Translations under genes and position numbers: made by a program | Notes under the pieces: generated by a model | What the model saw: the letters and a program-made list of their open reading frames with translations, nothing else | Told to the model about the DNA's origin: nothing | Databases searched by the model: none | Shown: positions 34,728-44,450 of the stretch, in pieces | Layout of the letters: the number at the start of each line of letters is the position of its first letter | Position numbering within the stretch: position 1 is the first letter of the stretch | From: VXLM01 sp034421575 | Lineage (GTDB): Bacteria; Chloroflexota; Dehalococcoidia; Lucifugimonadales; VXLM01 | Reading direction: 5' to 3' | Assembly (NCBI GenBank): GCA_034421575.1 | Contig: DAOUKG010000036.1 | Location: forward strand, 1-64,000 | DNA length: 64,000 nucleotides

Positions 34728-34756
34728 TTGTACCGGTCTAATCAATTTCATATAAT
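34728..34756 (+). promoter_or_regulatory. Strong promoter of guaB3
   Basis: TTGTAC (34728-34733), 17-bp spacer, consensus TATAAT (34751-34756). It leaves a leader of about 33 bases with GGAGG ahead of the ATG. The best promoter match in the window. Confidence 0.7.
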
Positions 34757-34795
34757 CCGGCAAATTCCCCACCACCTGCCGGAGGGCCCCGCTTT

Positions 34796-35938
34796 ATGAA
34801 TGCCCGTACCTTCAAGGAAGTCCGACGGACTTACGGCTTCGATGAGATTGCCATCGCCCCGGGAGCGATCACTATCAATCCGGAGCTTGCGGACATCGAC
34901 TTCAACCTCGATGGGATGACGTTTCCGGCGCCCGTGATGGCTTCGGCGATGGATGCGATTGTGTCGCCTGAGACGGCAGTCGAGTTCGACCGACAGGGGG
35001 GACTGGCGGTGATGAACCTCGAAGGCGTGCAGACGAAGTACGACGACCCGGAAGAGGTGCTGGCGGAGATCGCAGCCGCCCCGCAGGACGAGGTTACTAA
35101 AACCTTCCAGCGAGTATACGCCGCTCCGATCAAGGAGAACTTGGTCGGAGAGCGAGTGCAGCAGATTAAGAAAAACGGCGCCAAGTGCGCCGTTTCTGTT
35201 ACTCCCGCCAACACCAAGCGGCTGGCCCCGCTGGCCGTCGACGCAGGCGCGGACGTGCTCGTGGTGCAGTCGACCGTAACGACCGCCCGCCACAAGTCAC
35301 GCAGCATTCGCGGTCTTCGGCTACCCGAACTCTTAGAGATGGTCAACGTTCCGGTGATAGTGGGTAACTGCGCGACCTACGACGTGGCTCTCGAAATCAT
35401 GGAGACGGGCATACACGGCGTCCTCGTCGGCATAGGGCCGGGGGCAGCATGCACGACTCGCGAGGTCACGGGCATGGGTGTCCCCCAAGTGACTTCCACA
35501 CTCGACTGCGCAGCCGCCCGCGAAGAGTACTATCGCCGTTCCGGCAGGTATGTTCCGATCGTCACTGACGGGGGAATCCGCACAGGTGGAGACCTCTGCA
35601 AGTCCTTCGCCGCTGGCGCCGACGCCGTGATGATCGGCACGCCTTTTGCTCAGACGACCGAGGCCCCGGGTCAAGGGTGCAACTGGGGCATGGCCAGTCC
35701 CGATCCCGTACTTCCTCGCGGGACGCGAGTTAAGGTCGGCATGAGAGGCTCGATCGAGCAGGTCCTGTACGGTCCTTCTTCAAAGTCCGACGGTACCCTG
35801 AACCTGCTGGGCGCGCTGAAGACCTGCCTCGGCTACGTGGGAGCGTTCAATATCCGCGAGTTCCACCAGAAGGCCGAGCTGATCTTCGCCCCGTCAATAA
35901 AGACCGAGGGGAAGTTCTACCAACTCGGCATGAATTGA
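34796..35938 (+). CDS. guaB3: GuaB3 family IMP dehydrogenase/GMP reductase-related protein
   Basis: 380-aa TIM-barrel of the IMPDH/GMPR superfamily without CBS domains. N-terminal FDEIAIAPG and FPAPVMASAMDAI; catalytic loop GIGPGAACTTREVTGMGVPQ with the Cys; phosphate-binding DGGIRTGGDLCKSF and GADAVMIGTPFA. The pattern is the GuaB3 subgroup of actinobacteria, cyanobacteria and Chloroflexota, recently associated with GMP reductase activity rather than IMP oxidation. The short length and missing CBS pair argue against ordinary GuaB. Monocistronic from a strong promoter. Confidence 0.85.
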   Translation: MNARTFKEVRRTYGFDEIAIAPGAITINPELADIDFNLDGMTFPAPVMASAMDAIVSPETAVEFDRQGGLAVMNLEGVQTKYDDPEEVLAEIAAAPQDEVTKTFQRVYAAPIKENLVGERVQQIKKNGAKCAVSVTPANTKRLAPLAVDAGADVLVVQSTVTTARHKSRSIRGLRLPELLEMVNVPVIVGNCATYDVALEIMETGIHGVLVGIGPGAACTTREVTGMGVPQVTSTLDCAAAREEYYRRSGRYVPIVTDGGIRTGGDLCKSFAAGADAVMIGTPFAQTTEAPGQGCNWGMASPDPVLPRGTRVKVGMRGSIEQVLYGPSSKSDGTLNLLGALKTCLGYVGAFNIREFHQKAELIFAPSIKTEGKFYQLGMN

Positions 35939-35973
35939 TCTCCGGGCCGTACAGGCCGGCCCCATCCAGCGGA

Positions 35974-36993
35974 CTACGCCAAGGTGAACACGAGCACGCT
36001 GGCAGCGACGTAGAGGACGATCAGCGCCAGTGACTCCCACGTGAACCGCCCTTCCTTCTTCTGTCGCCTGTGTGCGAACAGTCCGGCAAGAACGACGACG
36101 GTCATCACGATCGCGAATGCCGCCGTGAGCAGGTGAATCCCCGCGATCCCCGACCAGAGCGGCCCGTCCACATAGGCCACGTCGTCAATAAACAGTACGA
36201 ACCCCATGTTGAACAGGTTGCTGCCCAGAAGGTTCGCTATCGCCAGATCGGGCGCTCCAATCCGCAAGGCCGCATAGGATGCTGCGAACTCCGGTAACGA
36301 CGTACTGATGGCCAGGAATTGGGTCCCAACGAAGCTGGCCTCCCAGCCCATCTTGTGTGCAATCTGATCACCCGTCCACGCCAGAAGAACAGCAGCCCCA
36401 ACGATCACCAGCATGGCGACAAAGTATTTTCCGAACGCTCGTGACAGGGTCTCGTCGTTCTCTTGCGATGACTCCTCCTGAGGGGAGTCCTCTTGCCGGT
36501 AGATGACGAACATACTGACGAGAAAGACTAGGAATAGCATGAGCGACACGGGGCTGACGGGCCAACTCTCGGCGAACGCGCCTCCGCTGTGCGCCAACAA
36601 CGCCACGATTGTGCAACCCACGACCGCTATGCCCAGGGAACCTACCACGATAGGAGCGCGACCGACGGCGACGAGAATCGGCCCGTTGCGCCACAGCAGG
36701 TCGATGATCCCGATGATGACGAGATTGACAAGGTTGCTGCCGAAGGCGTCACCGGCGGCGAGGTCAGGTTGATCGACAAGAAGGATCGAGCTGACGCCCG
36801 TCACCAGTTCCGGCAACGATGTGGCCGTGGCCAGCATGATGACCCCAACGAACGACCTGCCCAGACCCGTTCGGTCCGCTATGACGTCGGCGGACGAAAC
36901 GAGAAGGCGCGAAAACAGCAGAATGGCCGCGGCGCCTCCGGCGAGGGCGAGCCAAAGTAGGAGCAGTGTCACGAGGCAGCGTTCCTCAGGCAT
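35974..36993 (-). CDS. Calcium/sodium antiporter (CaCA family)
   Basis: About 339 aa with ten predicted membrane helices. Two inverted alpha repeats are clear: ATATSLPELVTG with GDAFGSNLVNL in the first half, and AISTSLPEFAAS with ANLLGSNLFNM in the second. These (S/T)LPE and GSN motifs line the ion path. A charged loop QEDSPQEESSQENDET separates the halves, as in YrbG-type antiporters. The start is uncertain: ATG 36993, a longer ATG at 37026, or GTG 36972, none with a clear ribosome site. Confidence 0.87.
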   Translation of the reverse strand: MPEERCLVTLLLLWLALAGGAAAILLFSRLLVSSADVIADRTGLGRSFVGVIMLATATSLPELVTGVSSILLVDQPDLAAGDAFGSNLVNLVIIGIIDLLWRNGPILVAVGRAPIVVGSLGIAVVGCTIVALLAHSGGAFAESWPVSPVSLMLFLVFLVSMFVIYRQEDSPQEESSQENDETLSRAFGKYFVAMLVIVGAAVLLAWTGDQIAHKMGWEASFVGTQFLAISTSLPEFAASYAALRIGAPDLAIANLLGSNLFNMGFVLFIDDVAYVDGPLWSGIAGIHLLTAAFAIVMTVVVLAGLFAHRRQKKEGRFTWESLALIVLYVAASVLVFTLA

Positions 36994-37026
36994 GAAAGTG
37001 GCCCGAACCCCATCCGGCCGGGCCAC

Positions 37027-37522
37027 TCGAATTTACAACTCTAGGATGCAGTCACATTATACACGTGGGAGACGCCGAATCACTCACTGCGTGGCCGAGG
37101 AAGGCAGGACAAGCGAATCAAGGCAGGAGTCGACGCTCCTCAAGGTAGCCTTGAGGCGGACGTTCCAGGGGCTCGCCCTTCCAACCGCCGAACACTCTCT
37201 CGAAGTAACCATCCGGCCAGCGTCGCTTCAACGGAAAGGCAAATATTCGGGATGCGTACCGCAAATAGAATACGACAGACTCTGCAACCCGCATAACAAT
37301 CTCGTCCCACACTGAGAGATGGATTTGACGCTTCCTTGCGGGGCAATTGTCGCACAACTGCAAGTTGGGCGAATAGCATTATGCTCAGATGTAATTGTTC
37401 AGAGTTGGTGAGACCAACACTCCCTGCCCCAGTGGATACCCGCTTTCGCGGGTATGACGGCACTGTGCTTAAAGAGGGTTTCGCACCGAGTCTGAACAGC
37501 TACGCTCAGATGACGCCCCACG
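37027..37522. other. Intergenic region with one MITE
   Basis: About 500 bp between the antiporter and lhr genes (both -). 37391-37503 is a MITE with an intact 8-bp target duplication. I see no gene or regulatory motif in the remaining 37027-37382, which should hold the antiporter promoter. Confidence 0.55.
37391..37503. mobile_element. MITE family 2, copy 2, with 8-bp target duplication
   Basis: 113-bp element with inverted repeats GTAATTGTTCAG / CTGAACAGCTAC, flanked by GCTCAGAT on both sides (37383-37390 and 37504-37511), a perfect 8-bp duplication that marks recent insertion. The palindrome (GGATACCC form) is at 37432-37460. It sits 19 bp beyond the lhr stop. Confidence 0.88.
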
Positions 37523-40500
37523 CTAGGCCTTCATCCGTCTCTTCCCCACCGTCTCATCGCGCGGCGGGGACAGGGCCAAGATCAGACGCTCGCGAGACAA
37601 GTCATCAAGTTCGTCGCGCCACTGGATTTCCCCACCCTCGACCGACGCCGCCGGAACGCCGTTGCGGTACACGACCCTGTTGTCCAGCAGAGCGGGCACG
37701 CGCGCTCCGGGGCTCGTAATGCCCACAAGGTTGAGCGGGTCGCAGGCGGAGAGGACGACAAAACGGTCGTCCTTTTCCGTTCTGCGGATGTTGCGAAGAC
37801 GCTCGACGGCCTCGGGCATGGCGTACTGCTCGCCCACAAAGTTCGCGACGAACCGTCCGCCGCGTATCTCGCCGCGGGCCTCGGCGCGTCGGTAGACTCG
37901 GACGAGATCACGCCACCGAGGGGCGTTGGTCTCGCGCACCAACAGCTCAGGGAACACCACCCCGTACCGCTTGAGCAACTGCCAGGCGCGTGCTTCTACG
38001 ACATCCTCCCTGTCGGCATTGTCCTGAAGCAGTGACCACCTGCTGCTTTGGACCCTCCGCCTCAGACCCCGCCCGAACGTCGGCGCCCGCCGGGGCTGCT
38101 TCTTGGCTGTGCCGTCTATCATGCCGCGCACGGCAGTAAACCCATCGGAAGTAACCAGTCCTGCGGCGGCAAGCCTCCACAGGGCGTCCTCCACGTCGGA
38201 AGGGAGACGCCCAGTCGAGGAGACGATATCTTGCATGAACGATGCGCCCGCACGCTTGAGGTGATCCAGCACCTCGCCCTGAGCGCCAAGCAGTCCGTTC
38301 TCGACCGTCTGCGACTCGCTCAGCAGCCAGGGAACCGACTCCCGCAACGCGAGCGAGATGCGCCCCGTTCGTGTCAGCGTACCTTTCGTGACGGGCATGT
38401 CCTCGTCGATGGGACGCCGGCTGAAGCGTCCCCATGCTACATCACCGGCAATGCACAGTTCATCGAGCATACGTGGTGAGTAGTCCACAACTCGCGATGG
38501 GAGTATCTCCGATTCCCATGCTCCGGCAGCGGCCTCGAAGCCCTGAATCTGCTCGATCACGTCGAGCAGTCCGTCCTCCTCGCGTACCTTCCAAGGAGGA
38601 GCTGCCTTCTGCCACGCGATGAGGAACCGCATGAACGTGGCTGGAGGAACGGGTTCTATCTCCCTGCGCAGCCTGCCTATGGTCTCCCGGTGGATGCGCG
38701 CGAGAATCCGCCGGTCGCAGAACTCCTCGTCCGGCCGGCCCGGCGTGAAGCGGCCTCTCAGAATGTTCCCCGTTCCTTCCAGGTGGGACAGAGCGATGTC
38801 CACAGCTCCCTTTCGCATCCCCAGTGAGCGGACGATATCTTCGACGGTGAACGGGCCAATGCACTCCGTCCGGCTGCGAACGATTATGCGCTCGGCGTCG
38901 TCCTGCGTCGGAGGTTCATCCTCGCTCTGCCACAATGTCACAGCGCCCGGCTCGAAGGTGGCGTCCGGGAATGCCGCCAATACCAAGGGGACCGACTCGG
39001 TTGCCACCCAGGCGTCGTTCTGATCGCCGTACGTCGCCACGGAGGCGCGACCGGTCTTCACCAACCTATCGAACCAGCCCTGAAGCTGCTCGCCGTCTAC
39101 GTTTTCGCGGCGCACGTCCTCTACAGACATGAGGCCGAGCGTCAAGAGAGCGTCGTGGAGCTCGTCCGCGTCGCGGATAAGGGGCCACGCGTCTCGCGCG
39201 GCGTCCCTGATGGCCGCCGCGTCGAGTGAAGCCAGGTCGCGCTGGTCTTCAGGCAAGGCGCGCCGCAGAGCGACCGCCCGCGAGCGTCTCTCCCCGATCT
39301 CGTTGTCCTCGTCGAGGAACGAGTACGGCATCGAGTTGAGTATCTGGTGACTGAACACGGAGGGCTGCGTCGTGTCGCGGGCGAGTATCTCGATCTCTCC
39401 ACCGGAAATGTCTTCGAGGACACGTTTGAAGCCATTCATGTCCATAGCCTCGTGAAGGGCATCCCTCATCGTCTCGAACACGAGCGGGTGATCGGGCACC
39501 TCCACGTCGCCCGGCATGGCGTTGTCCTGGCACATGACCTGCTCGGGGAATACCGCCGCCAGCAGGTCGTCCGACCGCATCCGCAGCAGCGCCGGAGGAG
39601 TCTTCTTTCCGTTGGAGAATCGCAGAATCGCCAGCGCCCGCGAGGCGTCCCAGCGCCACCTGATGGGGAACAGCGGCACCTGGAGGACGGCTTGCGTCAG
39701 TATCTTCTCCACCTTCGCCAGTGGCACGTACTTGAACACGTCCTCAAGCGGGAAGGACAACGAAGGCCCGAGCGAGAGGTTGATGCCGTCCTCGGTAGCT
39801 GCGGCCTGCAGCTCGAAGTCGAAGGTGCGGCAAATCTCCTTCCGCAGCGCGAATCCCCACGCCTTGTTGATGCGCGATCCGTAGGGAGAATGCACGACCA
39901 GCTGCATCCCGCCTGATTCATCGAAGAATCTCTCGGCGACGATGCGTTTCTTGGTTGGCACCGTTCCCAGGATACGTATCCCCTCTTCGATATAGGCGAC
40001 CGCCTGCTCTGCGGCGTCCCGGTTGAATCCCTCATCGATGAGCCACGAGACTGCCCGGCCGGAGCCGAGGCGCTGGTATATCCGCTCGCGGAGATCGGAT
40101 ACCTCGTCCGAAAGCTCGGTCGTGCGCCCCGGCGCTTCACCGAACCAGAACGGGATCGTGGGTGGCTGCCCGTGCGCGTCCTCCACCAACAGCTTGCCCT
40201 GCATTAGCCGTCGGATCTTCCATGCCGTGTTGCCGAGTTGGAAGACCTGCCCCCTCATACTCTCGATTGCGAAGTCCTCGTCGACTTGCCCGACGAATGT
40301 GTTTTCCGGCTCGGCGATCACGTCGTAGGAGGCATTGTCCGGAATGGCCCCCGCATTGGTGAGGGCGGCAATACGAGCGCCCCTTCGCGCCTTCAGGCGT
40401 CCGTTGACGACATCGCGATGAATGTAGGCGCGACGACGGCCCTCTCGCGGTGCGGGTCCCTCGGCGAGCATTTTTACCGTCTCGGCATATCGTTGTCTCG

Positions 40501-42628
40501 GAAGTTCTCGATAGGGATAGGCCCTACGGACCAAGTCGAACAGTTCGTCCTCGCCGCAGTCTCTCGACGCGCACTCGGCAACGATCTGCTGTGAGAGAAC
40601 GTCCAACGGCCACTCCGGAATCGTCAGCGCGTCGAGGACGCCATGGCGGAAGGCCCTGACAAGCGCCATGCTTTCCATGAGTTCGTCCCTCGTTAGGGGA
40701 AAGAGTCTTCCCTTCGGCGTCCCGCCGACATGGTGACCCGACCTGCCGATGCGTTGAAGCAGCACGCTGACCGAGCGCGGCGATCCTACTTGGCATACGA
40801 GGTCGATGGCGCCGATGTCTATGCCGAGTTCCAACGAGGCCGTCGCCACGCAGAGCTTGACCTCGCCCTCCTTGAGCTTCCGTTCGGCCTCGTGCCGTCG
40901 CTCGTGGGACATGCTGCCGTGGTGGGCGACGATCTGCTTCTCGCCAATCTTCCCCGAAAGCTGGTGCGCCAGTCGTTCGACGAGTCTCCGTGTGTTTACG
41001 AACAAGAGCGTCGTGCGGTGTTCCTTCGTCAAATCGACGATGCGGTCGAGGGTGCGGTCCCAAAGCTCGTGCGAGGCAATCGGACCAAGTTCGTCCTCCC
41101 TCGGCATCTCGATCTCGAGGTCGATTTCGCGTGCGTGCCCCGTATCGACGATCGTACAGTCAGGCGCGCCATCTTCTCGGATGTTGTCCGCTCCGACGAG
41201 GAAGCGTCCAATCTCCTCGATGGGATTCTGCGTTGCCGAGAGGCCTATCCGTGTGATCGGCTCTTCGGAAAGCTCGACCAGGCGTTCCATCGAGATGCTG
41301 AGGTGGGATCCCCGTTTATCGTCCGCGACGGCGTGGAGCTCGTCGACGATGAGGGTGCTAACGTTCTTTAGGCCCCTGCGGCCGCTCTCGGAGGTGAGCA
41401 GGATAAAGAAGGACTCCGGCGTCGTGACAAGGACGTGCGGCGGCTTCTTCGCCATTCGCTGGCGCTCGCTCTGGGGGGTATCACCCGTCCGGACGGCGAC
41501 GCGAATGTCGGGCAGCGGAGTCCCGCGCTCGTCGGCGAGCTTCTGCAGATCCCGCAGGGGTGTCATCAAGTTGCGGCGGATGTCGTTGGATAACGCCTTA
41601 AGGGGAGAGACGTACACGACCTGGGTCTTGTCGGGGATCTCTCCTTCAAGACCCTTCCGTACGAGTCCGTCCAGACAGGTCATGAAGGCCGCCAGGGTCT
41701 TGCCGGATCCTGTAGGAGCGGCAACTAGCGTGTGACTTCCCTGCGCGATGGCTGGCCAACCCTCGGCCTGTGCGGCAGTGGGCTCGGCGAACTGGCTGGT
41801 AAACCAGTCGCGGACTAGCGGGTGGAAGGAAGACAGGGGACCGTTCAAGTCGGTTCTGTTGGGTGGTTGACGATGCGCCACGTCCGTCGCGTTCCGTCGA
41901 TTATGAGATGTTGGCCTTGCTTCCTTCTCCTGTTGCTCCCGCGCTTGTCGTTCCCTCTCTTGTTCCTCTCGTGCTTGCCGTTCTCTCTCCCATGTTTCAT
42001 TATCATTGCAACGGCGACATGTACCAGAGTTGAAGTTCTGCGATTCCTCGACATGCAAGCCATCACGAAGGCCATCAAGAGATTCGAGGGCAGGCCGAAT
42101 GATGGCGATGGGAATCCCCGCACTCTCGTAGGCAGCTACGGTCTGTGGCTCCATGTCGTGCGTCACCACAACCTCAACCGCAATGAGCCTCTCGTCGAAA
42201 TGAGTGAAATGAAGGTCGGACCGAGTCCCTTTCACCACCGAAGTGTCAGGTCTGCCACACGTCCATCCGTCCGCAAGGTCAACCTCTGTGACGAAAGCCG
42301 TGCAGTTCACACAGGGTCGCGTGAGTCTGTACGAATCGCCACGGTCCACTGCGTTTAAGTGTGCTTGTTGAATTATCGAAATCGCGACTGCATGAAGATA
42401 GCGATCAGGGTCACAGGGTTCTGAAAAGTGCCTAAAGTGTGGAGCCTTTTGCTTCACTTGTACGACCGCGCTCATACGGTCGTCGCATTGGATGCAGGAA
42501 TATCGACGGCCTCCTTCCTTGGGAGCATCGTCAATATGGATTACGGCCTTCTCTTCTTTAGAGTAGGCGTAGGGGTAAAGAACGTCTCCAGTCTGCTCCT
42601 GGGTGTGTTCATTCTTCGACTGCATCAT
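37523..42628 (-). CDS. lhr: CoiA-like nuclease domain fused to Lhr-type helicase
   Basis: 1701 aa. Residues about 260-1701 are a full-length Lhr superfamily-2 helicase: Walker A APTGSGKT (304-311), DELH (429-432), SATQNP, the C-terminal RecA motif QRIGRSGHHVGG, then the winged-helix, beta-barrel and HTH-type C-terminal domains used in DNA repair (Lhr-CTD relatives have uracil glycosylase activity). Residues about 10-185 resemble a competence CoiA-like PD-(D/E)xK nuclease: zinc-type CIQC (45-48), HFRHF, CVNC (106-109), RPD with D128, and EVVV with E152. A charged Glu/Arg/Gln coiled region (210-240) links the two. The N-terminal part looks lower in GC. The fusion suggests helicase-nuclease processing of DNA. 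Confidence 0.85.
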   Translation of the reverse strand: MMQSKNEHTQEQTGDVLYPYAYSKEEKAVIHIDDAPKEGGRRYSCIQCDDRMSAVVQVKQKAPHFRHFSEPCDPDRYLHAVAISIIQQAHLNAVDRGDSYRLTRPCVNCTAFVTEVDLADGWTCGRPDTSVVKGTRSDLHFTHFDERLIAVEVVVTHDMEPQTVAAYESAGIPIAIIRPALESLDGLRDGLHVEESQNFNSGTCRRCNDNETWERERQAREEQERERQAREQQEKEARPTSHNRRNATDVAHRQPPNRTDLNGPLSSFHPLVRDWFTSQFAEPTAAQAEGWPAIAQGSHTLVAAPTGSGKTLAAFMTCLDGLVRKGLEGEIPDKTQVVYVSPLKALSNDIRRNLMTPLRDLQKLADERGTPLPDIRVAVRTGDTPQSERQRMAKKPPHVLVTTPESFFILLTSESGRRGLKNVSTLIVDELHAVADDKRGSHLSISMERLVELSEEPITRIGLSATQNPIEEIGRFLVGADNIREDGAPDCTIVDTGHAREIDLEIEMPREDELGPIASHELWDRTLDRIVDLTKEHRTTLLFVNTRRLVERLAHQLSGKIGEKQIVAHHGSMSHERRHEAERKLKEGEVKLCVATASLELGIDIGAIDLVCQVGSPRSVSVLLQRIGRSGHHVGGTPKGRLFPLTRDELMESMALVRAFRHGVLDALTIPEWPLDVLSQQIVAECASRDCGEDELFDLVRRAYPYRELPRQRYAETVKMLAEGPAPREGRRRAYIHRDVVNGRLKARRGARIAALTNAGAIPDNASYDVIAEPENTFVGQVDEDFAIESMRGQVFQLGNTAWKIRRLMQGKLLVEDAHGQPPTIPFWFGEAPGRTTELSDEVSDLRERIYQRLGSGRAVSWLIDEGFNRDAAEQAVAYIEEGIRILGTVPTKKRIVAERFFDESGGMQLVVHSPYGSRINKAWGFALRKEICRTFDFELQAAATEDGINLSLGPSLSFPLEDVFKYVPLAKVEKILTQAVLQVPLFPIRWRWDASRALAILRFSNGKKTPPALLRMRSDDLLAAVFPEQVMCQDNAMPGDVEVPDHPLVFETMRDALHEAMDMNGFKRVLEDISGGEIEILARDTTQPSVFSHQILNSMPYSFLDEDNEIGERRSRAVALRRALPEDQRDLASLDAAAIRDAARDAWPLIRDADELHDALLTLGLMSVEDVRRENVDGEQLQGWFDRLVKTGRASVATYGDQNDAWVATESVPLVLAAFPDATFEPGAVTLWQSEDEPPTQDDAERIIVRSRTECIGPFTVEDIVRSLGMRKGAVDIALSHLEGTGNILRGRFTPGRPDEEFCDRRILARIHRETIGRLRREIEPVPPATFMRFLIAWQKAAPPWKVREEDGLLDVIEQIQGFEAAAGAWESEILPSRVVDYSPRMLDELCIAGDVAWGRFSRRPIDEDMPVTKGTLTRTGRISLALRESVPWLLSESQTVENGLLGAQGEVLDHLKRAGASFMQDIVSSTGRLPSDVEDALWRLAAAGLVTSDGFTAVRGMIDGTAKKQPRRAPTFGRGLRRRVQSSRWSLLQDNADREDVVEARAWQLLKRYGVVFPELLVRETNAPRWRDLVRVYRRAEARGEIRGGRFVANFVGEQYAMPEAVERLRNIRRTEKDDRFVVLSACDPLNLVGITSPGARVPALLDNRVVYRNGVPAASVEGGEIQWRDELDDLSRERLILALSPPRDETVGKRRMKA

Positions 42629-42735
42629 TTACACCGCTACGGGTGGTTCAAGACAAGTGGATAGTACAAATGTTTGACACAGTATAGCAGGTTAATGCAA
42701 GTGGGTCGCGGCATGCGGAGCGAAGTTGGAAGCGG

Positions 42736-43287
42736 CTAGGTAGAGAAGATTTCTCGAACGGGCAGCTTCCAACCGGGAACCACATCGGCTCCATCGATGG
42801 CGTCGTCTTTCGACAGGACGACGATGCTGGATGCCGACTGATAGACCGTGACTGTCTGGCACCGGGGATCGACGACAAGGACCATCCGAGTACCCGCCTC
42901 AAGCCAGTCCAGGGCCTTCTCAGCCACGTCGCTGTACGTGTCCCTGGGCGATATCACTTCGACGGCAAGATCCGGCGCACCCGGCCAGAAGCCGGTCGAC
43001 TCTCCCTCGATCTCAACCCGTCCCTGCCGGATAAATGCAGCGTCGGCGGCCAGAACTTGATCGGGATTAGCCGCGACCTTGAATCCTGTCTCAGCAGCAT
43101 ACGTCTTGCCCAACCGATTATTCTTGACGTACTGGCGGAGTTCTGCCCCAACTGATAATGCGATTTCTCCATGAACGTGACCGGCAGGCGGCATTTTTCT
43201 CAGTTCTCCTCGGACCAACTCGTATCGATGCCCGTCATCCGGCATTGCCAGGAGGTCTTCGGCTGTCAAGAGATGCGTCGTCGCCAT
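42736..43287 (-). CDS. Uma2-family (DUF820) endonuclease-like protein
   Basis: 183-aa PD-(D/E)xK-fold protein of the Uma2 family, abundant in cyanobacteria and Chloroflexota. N-terminal LLTAEDLLAMPDDGHRYELV, central AADAAFIRQGR, then the active-site-type GAPDLAVEVISP with D and E, and the later AGTRMVLVVDP. The family is often described as a putative restriction or transposon-associated nuclease; function is unproved. It lies alone between lhr and an MTHFR-like gene. Confidence 0.8.
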   Translation of the reverse strand: MATTHLLTAEDLLAMPDDGHRYELVRGELRKMPPAGHVHGEIALSVGAELRQYVKNNRLGKTYAAETGFKVAANPDQVLAADAAFIRQGRVEIEGESTGFWPGAPDLAVEVISPRDTYSDVAEKALDWLEAGTRMVLVVDPRCQTVTVYQSASSIVVLSKDDAIDGADVVPGWKLPVREIFST

Positions 43288-43373
43288 TGGAGTCCTCTAC
43301 GTGTCCGGTAAACGCTCGTCATCGCACTGTTCGTACATCATACACCACGCAGCCGCGCATTCAATATCCGTGA

Positions 43374-44243
43374 TTACAGCGCCCGCACCCGCTCGATAAC
43401 ACGCTGGCAGGAGACGTAGTCGCGACGGCCTCCTCGGAAAACAGGTGCGAGTAGATACAGCGACCGGTGCCCCAGATCGAGGTATTTGGTTGCCAGTTCA
43501 ACGGCGATGTCTTCCCCCGATCTGCCCCGATGAAGGTCTGACGTGACCCATTCAGGGACGTCGCCGAACGTGACTCCGTCCTCGACTACGATCTGCACCC
43601 CACAGCAGATGAGGGAAGGCGGCTCTTGGCCGTATCGTTCTGCATAACGCTCTTGGAATTCCGTCAGTCGCTCCGGCGAAAATAGGGCCTGCAAGAAGAA
43701 GAACTGCGCTCCTGCCTCCACCTTCTTCCGGGTTAGTGCAACCTGCTTTTCGATCTCACGTCCCAAATCTATGGTCGCCCCAATGCAGAAATCCGTCGAA
43801 TTGCTCAGTCGCAGCCCCTTGTAGTCGAGCCCTCGGTTCATCTCGGCAATGGCGCGAATGAGGCCGGTCGGCGCGTAGTCGTCCACGGTCTTCGTGATTT
43901 TCAACTCCCGTTCGGTGAACGAGTCGCCCTTGAGCACCACCACGTTTTGCAGTCCCATCGTCGCCGCGCCCAACAGGACGCCCTGGATGGCAACGCGGTT
44001 CATGTCACGCGTCGACACTGAGAAGGTGACTTCCTTGCCGGTGTTGCGTCTTATCCACCCCGCCGCAAAGGCGGAGTTGACTCGCGCCGACTTTCCGGGA
44101 CTGTAGTTCACCGCGATGAAATCAGCGTCCAGACATTTCGCCTCATCGAGTGGAGCCGTGTCCGTCCCGCGCGGCGGAGAAAAGTCGGCGAGTATCTGTA
44201 CCCCATCAGGGTTCTGCAACCGGTGTTCTACTACGGTGGTCAT
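43374..44243 (-). CDS. Methylenetetrahydrofolate reductase-like protein
   Basis: 289-aa TIM-barrel resembling MetF/MTHFR: N-terminal ILADFSPPRGTD corresponds to the FE(F/V)-PP substrate-site region, then DFIAVNYSPG, VTFSVSTRDMNR, VVVLKGDSF (flavin site region) and DFCIGATIDLGRE. The length fits a catalytic domain without the eukaryotic regulatory part. Relatives serve folate C1 metabolism, including catabolic demethylation. Whether it reduces methylene-H4F here is not certain, since the classic FFPP start is altered. Confidence 0.78.
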   Translation of the reverse strand: MTTVVEHRLQNPDGVQILADFSPPRGTDTAPLDEAKCLDADFIAVNYSPGKSARVNSAFAAGWIRRNTGKEVTFSVSTRDMNRVAIQGVLLGAATMGLQNVVVLKGDSFTERELKITKTVDDYAPTGLIRAIAEMNRGLDYKGLRLSNSTDFCIGATIDLGREIEKQVALTRKKVEAGAQFFFLQALFSPERLTEFQERYAERYGQEPPSLICCGVQIVVEDGVTFGDVPEWVTSDLHRGRSGEDIAVELATKYLDLGHRSLYLLAPVFRGGRRDYVSCQRVIERVRAL

Positions 44244-44305
44244 CGTGACGAAGGGATCATGCTGGAAACAAGGGAATGAATGGGGGGTCCCGGCTCACCA
44301 AATTA

Positions 44306-44433
44306 TACCAATTCGCTTTGAACACACCGTGAATTGGCCGTGACACAGCCAACTCACTGGTCATTCCGGCGAAGGCCAGAATCCAGAAAGTCCAGTCAGG
44401 CGAGAATACGGCCTCATGACACCCAATTGGTAT
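44306..44433. mobile_element. MITE family 1, copy 2
   Basis: 128-bp element with inverted repeats TACCAATTC / CAATTGGTAT flanked by TA (44304-44305, 44434-44435). In reverse orientation it aligns along its length with the copy in relE, apart from about 13 extra bases near one end. Palindrome at 44360-44386. It lies in the gap between two genes. Confidence 0.83.
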
Positions 44434-44450
44434 TATATACAAGGAAAAGA

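Noticed and set aside
35168..35197. Terminator-like hairpin AACGGCGC..GCGCCGTT followed by TTTCTGTT
   Set aside because: It lies well inside the guaB3 coding region, in frame with conserved sequence, and the T tract is interrupted. Treated as chance.
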